A stretch of 64,000 nucleotides of DNA, taken from assembly GCF_000687475.1 (NCBI RefSeq), contig NC_057316.1, positions 3,472,001 through 3,536,000 of the forward strand. Direction: 5' to 3'. This DNA is from Ustilaginoidea virens. Lineage: Eukaryota > Ascomycota > Sordariomycetes > Hypocreales > Clavicipitaceae. Positions 56,349 through 64,000 of the stretch are shown piece after piece. The notes beneath the pieces were generated by a model. That model saw nothing but the letters and a program-made list of their open reading frames with translations. It searched no databases and had not been told where the DNA came from. Made by a program: the position numbers and the translations under genes. Within the stretch, counting starts at the first letter, position 1, and each line of letters starts with the position of its first letter.

Positions 56349-56800
56349 CCAGCCCATCCTAGCCCAGCGAAGCAGCATGTAGGCGTCTTATCTTGGCCAT
56401 GATTGGGCCTCGTTGCTTTTGATCTTTCGCCGTCTCGCCCTCCCAAAGGGCGGATATCAGCTCGAGACGACAACCGGAGCAATGCCGACAGACGGGAATG
56501 AATAGCCGTTTTGCACCTGGCTAATAAACGAGGGGGGCTTTTGAAGGCTTCAAGTTTGCGATCCAGGCACCGCCGCCACCCTGATCATTCATCAAACAAA
56601 CAAACAAGTGGCGAATCATTCTTTCCGTCTCCAACGGGCTGTTGGGCGGCGCTCTTGGTCGGAATGGCTCAGAATAGCAGCAAATACTCCGTACTCCGTA
56701 CATAATACGGATTGTTGGTCGCAAAACGAGCCATTCAAGCCACTTGGAAAGGGGTGTGCGCCCGGGGGCAAGCCCCTTCTGGCGGTCGACACTGCACAGC

Positions 56801-56841
56801 TGGACAAGTGGACAAGTGGACAAGTGGACAAGTGGACAAGT
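56801..56841. repeat. GGACAAGT octanucleotide array
   Basis: Five tandem copies of an 8-bp unit. Confidence 0.85.
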
Positions 56842-57436
56842 CGTGGGCGGCGTTGGCGAGTCGACGGGGACGTTGGCGACGACCGAGGCGGTCAGAATCC
56901 ACGCGGTCAGAATCCAGATGCAAGCTCCGACGACTGGCGGGCCGCCCTTTGGCGTCAGAGGGTGAACGAGGGTTGAAGGGGAGGGGGCGTGTAGGCGTGT
57001 GCTATTGCTCTGCACGCTCTGGATTGCTGTGCCCTCCCTCCCTCCTTTTGGCCCCCTCCACGAGGAGACGGGAGCCAGCCAGATTCCGACCCATGGGGCT
57101 CCATCCACCGCATCGGCTTGATGCTGAATTGGAGCAGGATGGGAAAATGGGAGGCTCAAATGCCCAGCTTGGGCTGGTGGCTCGCCTGGCTGGCTCGCTG
57201 CACGCACCCCTTTTCGCTCCCTTGCTCTCACCCCACTGCTTCGCCTTCCTTTTGCTGCCCTCGTTCCTTTTGCCCCTTCTGGGGAACCCCCCAGCTCCTT
57301 CCTGCCCGTGCTCCTTCCGTGCACTCCCGTGGCACCCCCCCCCTCCACCACCCCCCCTCTTTCAACCCCCTTCCCCCCCCCGACCAATGTCGCCTCCCCC
57401 CCCATGATTCATACATGTGCCTGCCGTGATGCTTGG

Positions 57437-57445
57437 TATATATAT
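57437..57445 (+). promoter_or_regulatory. TATA-like element
   Basis: TATATATAT, about 415 bp upstream of the small hypothetical gene. Possible core promoter with a long leader; position only. Confidence 0.25.
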
Positions 57446-57853
57446 TCTCGAGGGGCGGTTGCCTGTCTGCCTGCCGGTCGCTTGACCGACTCGATCAAAT
57501 CAGCTCAGGATTCAGATACAAGACTCCAATAATCTCTATCCGCCAGTCCCTACAAGGCTTCTCATCTTCTTCACACTACTCCCGTACTCCGCACGGCATA
57601 AGAAACAAAACCAGCTCCGCACATTTCGCTCCCACCTCTCTTGGTCAACACGCTTCAGTCACAAGGCGTGTTTGTGCATCGGTGGAGAAGCGACAAACAG
57701 GTTCCAACAAGTTCTCACAAGTTCCAGCAGCCGTGGGTATAGCCTCACGGGCACACCAGAAACGCGAGAGAAAAAGTCTCCTTACCGGCCAAGAGCCCTC
57801 AGGGCACATCACTTGCCGCTCTCAAGGCGCTCGCATCCAAGCCCGTTGCAACC

Positions 57854-58327
57854 ATGTACGGCTCCTACGGGTCGTCGTATAGCTCCATGAGCACCATGTC
57901 AGCGCCCCTGGATATCCCATTCAACTCCATCCGAAGCCGTGATTCCTCATGCGCCTTTCCATCCTGGCCGAGGCGATCGTCATTGTCAGACTCGGAGCAC
58001 GAGGAACCACGAGCCACGTCTTATCTCTCCGACGATGACCTCTTTCTTTCCGACTCTTGCGACGACGACAACCGAAGTGTCTCCTCTTACAGTAGCTCTT
58101 CTTCACCAGCCACAGTCGCTTTGAATCCAGGGCCTCATGTGTCGGAAGAAGAGTTTCTGAGGATGGAGTACGAGCGGGTCGCCGTTCAAAAAGAGTATCT
58201 CCGACAGGTCAAGCTGGAAAAGGAGCGCCGTCGCCAGGCCGCTCTCCGAGCCCGGAAAAGCAACCCGAAAAGGAGTCCCAAGTCAAAGCAGACTTCCCTG
58301 ACCACAATCACCGAGTCGAGCGAATGA
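57854..58327 (+). CDS. Small Ser-rich protein with basic C-terminal helix, unknown
   Basis: Intronless, 157 residues. The N-terminal part is Ser/Tyr-rich (MYGSYGSSYSSMSTMSAPLD), the middle Ser/Asp-rich (SYLSDDDLFLSDSCDDDNRS), and the C-terminal third has a long predicted charged helix, SEEEFLRMEYERVAVQKEYL then RQVKLEKERRRQAALRARKS, ending in Lys/Ser with PKRSPKSKQ, which could be a nuclear localisation signal. The sequence is compositionally biased but not repeat-derived, and the helix is a sign that the frame is translated. I do not recognise a family. Size and style resemble small conserved fungal proteins of unknown role. Confidence 0.68.
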   Translation: MYGSYGSSYSSMSTMSAPLDIPFNSIRSRDSSCAFPSWPRRSSLSDSEHEEPRATSYLSDDDLFLSDSCDDDNRSVSSYSSSSSPATVALNPGPHVSEEEFLRMEYERVAVQKEYLRQVKLEKERRRQAALRARKSNPKRSPKSKQTSLTTITESSE

Positions 58328-59620
58328 CTTTTTGACCTGTTACTTAGCCCGGCTTTGGTCTCTTCCTCTCTCCAGCCAAGGACTCCGCAACCACTACACC
58401 TATTTTTTTTTTTACCTATTTTTTTTTTTTGCAATGCGACGCGTACTTTCGCGTCGATGCCGCTTCCGACCGGCGGCAACAACAAGGTTTCCGGTCCCGC
58501 AAGCATTTCCGCTCTCGACACCCCCACGCACCAAGTGACACGCACACAACTTTACCATCAACACTCCGCACCCCACACCACACCACGTGCAATTCGGCCA
58601 GCCCAGCACGTCGCACGCATTCCTACTCTGGGTCACCAACATGACACTGGAGATGTCGACAGAGGTCAGCCCGTGCCACCTCAGCCCGTGCACCAGACTC
58701 CCCCATCTATACCCATCTCAGGGCCGTTGCAGCATAGGCGCAACTCTTACATTTGTCAGCCACGTTGCAGTCACAAAAGTCATGCGCGCCAGCAGAGCTG
58801 CCTTCCAAAAAAAGACTGTCACCGATAGAATGCAAATGGGCGGACTGGCGGATGACGCACGACAGGCTCTCAACGTGATAGGTTGGTGGGGGGGGGGGGG
58901 GGGGGGGGGGCGGGCAGTCCAACCTGGAGTAACATCCTCCTTCACAATGATAACCGCCGTCTCCGTCAGCCAGATGCAGTCACAGGGCATCCAAAGGTCC
59001 AGGCAACTGGGCAACGCGAATCAAACACACCGCAACCCCCTCTTTGGGTCATTACGAGGTCGGTCGGTGTGCGCGGCTTGGCCAGCGCAGGCTTCCTTCC
59101 GAACCGCACGTAACCCGCCAAATGAGCGGTTCTCGACACAAAAGTTGACCAACTCGACGCTTCCTGCAACTCTGACCAATACCCAGGCGCATCCACCCCA
59201 CGCTCCCGAGGAACGGCCTAACCGGGCAGACCCGGTTGGTTAGGCAGAGCGCGCCTTTTTGCTGCAAAAGCTGTGACACGGAACTTGCGGTCAGCAGTCA
59301 GCAAGTCAGCCAATATCAATCAGCCTGAACTTTGAAGAAGCAACTGCCCTCCCTGTCAGATGGCGGCCTCCCCCCCTCCCCCCTCCTCCCTCTCCCCTCC
59401 GACTTGAGCGTGCCAAGTGCTGAGCCCGAGCCCCGCTCTGCTCTGCTCACCAGTCACTTGCAACTCCGTTGTCTTTTGCCCCGACTGCCTGCCCAGGCTT
59501 TTCCGCCCTACGGTCGGCTATTACGATTTTCATGAACTACATTTTTTTTTCTCGTCCTTTCCCCCTTGTTCTTTCACATGCTTTTGCTCTCCACTACCTT
59601 GGAGTTCTGCGGGGAGTCAT

Positions 59621-59624
<4 letters not shown>

Positions 59625-59672
<48 letters not shown>
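59625..59672. repeat. Poly-T run (about 48 bases)
   Basis: The longest homopolymer in the window. No element body or target-site duplication seen around it. Confidence 0.85.
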
Positions 59673-62570
59673 CGCCCTCATCCCTATCACATGTAATTGT
59701 CCTTTCTAGCGAGCACACATTGGGCTTTGAGGTTTCGTCATCATGGCAGACATAACATATGTTGAACGAGAACATACGGGTTTACAGAAAAAGGGATGGA
59801 ATCGGCATGGGCATAGAATAGCAGCGGAGGATTGACATCCCCTCGCATCATTAGTTTTAGGATACCATTTGACGTGGCTTACGCAGCATCATCATCATGA
59901 TGGCCACTTTTGCTTTTAGTTTATTTTTGGACGTTGGAAGGTTGCTTGATCTGTGCTCAGCAGATGGCAGTTTACATAGCACTCTTGGCTGAAATAGAAA
60001 CCAATTTGCAAGTCTTTTACTTTCGCCAAGCCGCACCCTTACGACTGACGAGCCCGTTCGTTGCCCTTGGTCTGCATCGGCTTCACTCCCAGGTCCAAGA
60101 CACCCCACCCATCATCACACGCCTGCTGCATCTCATGGCGGGCAATCAGCCTTGCACGAAAACGCCGCCGATATATCAGGCACGGTCGCGGCGGGATGAA
60201 GCTGGTACGGAGAGTTGACAGCTCCATGCATGGCCAGCCCGTCCAGTCTGTGAACCGCAGGCAGGCTGGTGCATTTGCGAGTCCGGAAACTCGGTGTTCG
60301 GACAGGCCAGGCCCAGGCCGGGAGCTGGGGTCTCGTGCGGGTCCGTCTTGTCGGCATGCGGGCAGGCCGTGTGCAGATCCTCGCGCCGGGTCTCCGGACA
60401 GAATGCTGGGTCGGGTCTCGTAAAGCCCCGTCCCGTAGTGGCGGAGCAATCGGCATGCAGACACTGCCTGGGGGGTGTCTTGTGTGAATCCATCTCGTCG
60501 GCGGAATCCACCTTGTCAGCGCGGAGCCATTCTGCGAATCCGTATACTCGGCGTCCAAGAAGGCTGTCCTCACCAGCTCGGGTCTGTTTCCTCGCCGACG
60601 AATCGGCATCCGTGTCTTGTATTTGTCTTTTCTTCAGCGGAGCCGCCTGCCAAATGGAGCGTCGGGGACTTTCCCCATCCAGATCAAGGACAGGCACTGC
60701 GTTTGGGCGCCTGCTCATGGACCATGGGCGCTAAGAGAGACGGATGCAGAAGCTACGAGCTTGTGTTTGTTACCGCAATGAGCCACGCAATGGAGCTTGA
60801 TGAGGGTCGTGAGCTCGGCCGAGCAGGTTTGCGTTGTGTGGGAATAAAGGCTTGGGTCAACAACGGTGGCCTGCCAATGTCTACTCCGCTACGCATCGAG
60901 CTCAAGACCTCTCGCTGGTCAGTCCCTTGGCTTCAACTCACACAGCGACGCGTAATAGCATGACAGGGGAATGGGACCAAAGGAGGACGAAGGAAAAGCT
61001 CCTTTCTAGGGTTGCACAAGGGTGCTTGCTAGTCGGTAGCCTGAGAGGTTGGTTCTGTGGCGCGTGAAATGGCTTGCCGAAGTAGTGACGGGAAGCTGCA
61101 TGTATTGGCACGTACGAGCGGCGAGATGAGGGGGGCTTGATGGGAGGGCTTGAGGGATCTGAGAACCCTTCTTTTCTGGTCAATGGCCTGGAGAGAAGCA
61201 CAATGGCGAGCTGGCGGTGCCGAGGAGGCTGCGTGAGAGAGTGTGCCGGTGCATCACGTCACTTGCCGCACGGTGCTTCCTGTCTTCATCAGCAACAGTG
61301 TAACCATGAGCAAGAAGACGAAGATGAGCAAGAAGAGTACGAGCCAGAGCAGAATATAAGCAAGAAAAGAGCACAAGCAAGAGCGCAATATAAGCAACAG
61401 AAGAGACGCGTCTCTCCTCTCTCCCAGCCTGCCTGTTGATGCCAATGTCGAGATGGCCTCGACGGGCAAGAAAGTTTAAGCCTTCTTATCTTCTGGCTCG
61501 TGGCCCAGTATGCAAGGTCCCTACATGATGTGGATGTGATCTGTCTGCTCGACTCGCGAGAGCGGGGGTCCCGAGTTTTTGGGCTTCACTAGTTCACTAG
61601 ACAGCACAACCAAAGAAATAAAAGAGGGGAGGAAAAGCGAAGAAGACGAAAAGTCCTGGGGAAAAGCACATCAGATGCGGCCGAGACGCGACCTGCCAGC
61701 ATCGGGCCTCCTCACGGCATGGGCTTTGGCTCCTGGACTCCTGGTTTGGTGGATTGTCTCGTTTCTGGAATAAGACCGACTGCGACCCTCCCACGGCCCG
61801 CCAGCACCCCGAGCCTCTGCTGCCCCTTTTTTGAGTTGTTTTTTTTTTCTTTCCTTCTTTTTATACGGAGTACTACTTCCTGATTTGGAAGAGCGAAGAG
61901 GAATGAAACAGCTTGCATTGACGGGAGCATGTGGCTGGCAGGCAGCCCGGTCCATCATCACATCACACGTCAGGCTGCGGATTTGTTGTTGGGATTCTCA
62001 CGCTCGGCTCGCTCAAAATCCCTCTTTTTTGAGGAAACGGATTGGCGCAACGGGGCAGCGATGCTCGGCCTTGCGCCGTAGGACAAGCAAGTTGCCCTTG
62101 CATTGCAGCTTGCAGGTTGTGCCTGCATGGCCGCATGGTTGCAGATGAGACAGTCGTGCTTGGGAAGGTTGGAATGAGCAATCGTGATGGAAAGAAAAGT
62201 GTCGATGATGGAAAGGGAATGATGGGAATGAGTACTCCGTAGGTCGTTGTGCTTGTCGATGCGCATGCCTTCGGACCAGCTTGCTTACCTACCTGATGCT
62301 TGACCTGATTGCTGATTCCAAATGTCAACCCCGTCCACACATGGCTGCTTGTCCGCCGAGATGACAGATGCAGCCATACCTGCAGGGCATGTTTCGATGG
62401 CGGCTAACGAGTGCTTGGGCCATTGGCACAGTCGGAACATCCAGGCTGCACGACATGGCGAACGACCTGGTGAAAGCTCGCAACACTCTTCCCCTCCCCC
62501 TCTTTCCATCGAGCTAACCGGCAGCCCAGTTGGAGGGATACCACGTCAACCTCTCTGAAGCTGTGTGCGT

Positions 62571-62632
62571 AGTACAGAGTACGGAGTACGGACTCCGGAG
62601 TACCGAATTATGCTACTCCGTACTTCGTTCTT
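62571..62632. repeat. Cluster of TACGGAGTA / TACTCCGTA motifs
   Basis: At least four copies in both orientations within about 60 bp, able to fold into alternative hairpins. Confidence 0.75.
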
Positions 62633-64000
62633 CCCCGCATGACGAAGAGTAGACGCCGAGTTCCATCGACCTGCGGCTAGTCATCACATCTCATATTCCA
62701 TGCAGGACTGCCTTCGTCATGGACGGACGGATTACGTCCGTAACTTAACCTGTCGTATCGTATCGAGCACCCTCCGATTTCCTGTAGTCTGTACGGACGT
62801 ACTCCGTGGCTTTCCAATTATTCAACAAACCGCCAAGGAGTCGGTGATCCCAAAGCGCGATTGCGGGCCGACTAACCGCCGATTCTGCTCAGCGTCACTG
62901 ACCCTACGAACAAGTGAGATTCGCAGATTAAAATAATCACGTATATACGGAATACTCCCGTGATCTGTACTCGGTCCATTGCGGAATACCCCTGTTGACC
63001 TGGCTTACATGCCGAGATAACGACGGGGCTCCGTAATAAAGTCCGCCCACTCCATCTCCATCTCGGCAGCTCGTTCGGACCCGTCCGGAGAAGTCTAACC
63101 TGACCCACTGGTGGACCTCGAGAGTAATCCGCAGAGGCCTTCAGAGGGTGAGCAGGCCAAACGCTGGACAGCACGTAGTAGCATTGGCATCGGCAGTACG
63201 AAATGGTATTCGCAGACCAACACCATCTTGCTAGCAATACGACATGGGCGGCCGGCGGCCTGAAACAAACATATATGGGTGGCTTTCAAGACAGCGGCGG
63301 TTTGCTGCTGCTGTCCTGAGCGCAAGGCTACAGCATCAACCGTTGCCAACAGAAACCGCCACGACTTCAAGGGACGGAAACTGTACGATATGCGGAGTAC
63401 AAATCAGCACCGAGAAATACCCGTGCTGGCGTCTTGAAGAGGAAAAAGGATCAATGGTGATGAGACCCAGAAGCGACGTGCTGGTCGACACAAGGATATT
63501 GCCGTGGTAACTATTGACCATGTCCAAAGGTGTGCTGTGGTGGTCTGATCGTTGGTCGTTTGTCTTCGATAGCCTTACTGGAAGCCCTTTGGGCGAACTC
63601 TGGCTTGGGCTCATCATCGACCAACTTGACGTGCCCAGTAATTGGACAATAAGGCTGGCGATGACTTTATGAAGGAGCCTTTCAGCCCCGAGAGCTAGCA
63701 ATCATCTGCAAGACTAGTAGAACGGTACTCAGTTAGGCAAGCCGGGGCTCCGTACCAACCAATGCAGTCATTCACGCATCAGTCAGTTGGAAGCGAAAGG
63801 ACCCTGGTAACTTGATGCGACACTCTAGCCTCGTCGCAAATTCAAGCAGAGAAATCCCGACATGCTGCCGAATTCATAGCAGTTGTTACGGCAAATGATG
63901 GCGCTCGAATACATCCATATCGAGAGACGAAGCGGGTGGTGACAGTCTGATGATGGAATTGTCGAGCAGCGCTTCGGAAGCAGATTCTGGCTCTCCGCCG

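Larger units (their letters stand above)
52538..57853. other. 5.3-kb gene-poor region
   Basis: No convincing gene. Contains a G run (about 52569-52592), T runs, CT microsatellite (54318-54351), GCGACT and GCGAT arrays, an AGCCC array, a GGACAAGT array and overlapping TACTCCGTA copies. Long plus-strand frames near 56700-57400 are driven by repeats and C-rich DNA. The stretch 57400-57853 is probably the promoter and leader of the small gene that follows. Confidence 0.5.
58328..64000. other. 5.7-kb region without a convincing gene, to window edge
   Basis: Contains a G run (58888-58910), a T run (59625-59672), TGTCGG/CGGGTC-type short repeats near 60290-60480, AAGAAG/AGCAAG repeats at 61305-61400 and a dense set of TACTCCGTA / TACGGAGTA motifs at 61864, 62233 and 62571-62632. 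A 180-codon minus frame (60176-60718) with Asp-Lys-rich repeats is the longest non-trivial one but has no recognisable product. Confidence 0.45.

Noticed and set aside
56521..57407. Long frames on both strands
   Set aside because: Driven by the GGACAAGT array and C-rich DNA; no domain.
60176..60718. 180-codon minus frame MSRRPNAVPVLDLDGES
   Set aside because: Internal similarity (DKVDSADEMDSHKTP and DKTDPHETP) and Arg/His/Pro bias suggest degenerate repeats; no family or splice partner seen.

Overview
This window is ordinary euchromatic DNA from a filamentous ascomycete (Pezizomycotina, most likely Sordariomycetes and perhaps Hypocreales; the genus cannot be fixed from the sequence alone). 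The signs are many short GT-AG introns of 45-225 bp, a Zn2Cys6 transcription factor, a 2EXR-domain protein, filamentous-fungal housekeeping genes, long gene-poor spacers and dispersed TACTCCGTA and GGTACCTA motifs. I see no CRISPR array, rRNA, convincing tRNA, phage or intact transposon.

Layout. 0-5.7 kb: 3'-truncated taspase-like gene (-), arp3 (+), an unresolved stretch with coding-like segments (-), copper chaperone atx1 (-). 6.5-9.5 kb: 2EXR protein (-) and an SCP2/SCPx-type thiolase (-) preceded by an in-frame pentanucleotide array. 10.6-13.4 kb: Zn2Cys6 regulator (-). 13.4-18.5 kb: gene-poor, full of simple repeats. 18.5-26.1 kb: TCF25/Rqc1 homologue, LSM14/Scd6 homologue and v-SNARE vti1, all on the minus strand. 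27.9-32.7 kb: FAD amine oxidase-like protein, cox11 and ribosomal protein uL24 (L26), all plus. 34.0-36.8 kb: an 883-residue disordered protein with an N-terminal YX4L-hydrophobic motif of the kind used by eIF4E-binding proteins (-). 40.6-44.4 kb: SET-domain protein (+) convergent with a type II membrane protein (-). 46.4-50.3 kb: a 1270-residue PARP fused to a UBE2Q-like E2 domain (+). 51.7-52.5 kb: a secreted cysteine-containing protein (-). 57.9-58.3 kb: a small serine-rich hypothetical protein (+). The remainder to 64 kb looks gene-poor.

The genes do not form a pathway or biosynthetic cluster. They are mostly independent housekeeping genes: actin branching, copper delivery (atx1 and cox11 both concern copper but are 25 kb apart), ribosome quality control, P-body mRNA regulation, vesicle fusion and translation. 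Gene models were assembled by hand from reading frames joined at GT-AG sites, and each multi-exon CDS was checked to keep frame. The most interesting items are the PARP-E2 fusion, the candidate eIF4E-binding protein, the secreted protein, the unresolved coding-like DNA at 4.15-4.5 kb, stop-free introns of length 3n in three genes, and the density of pentamer arrays and palindromic motifs.
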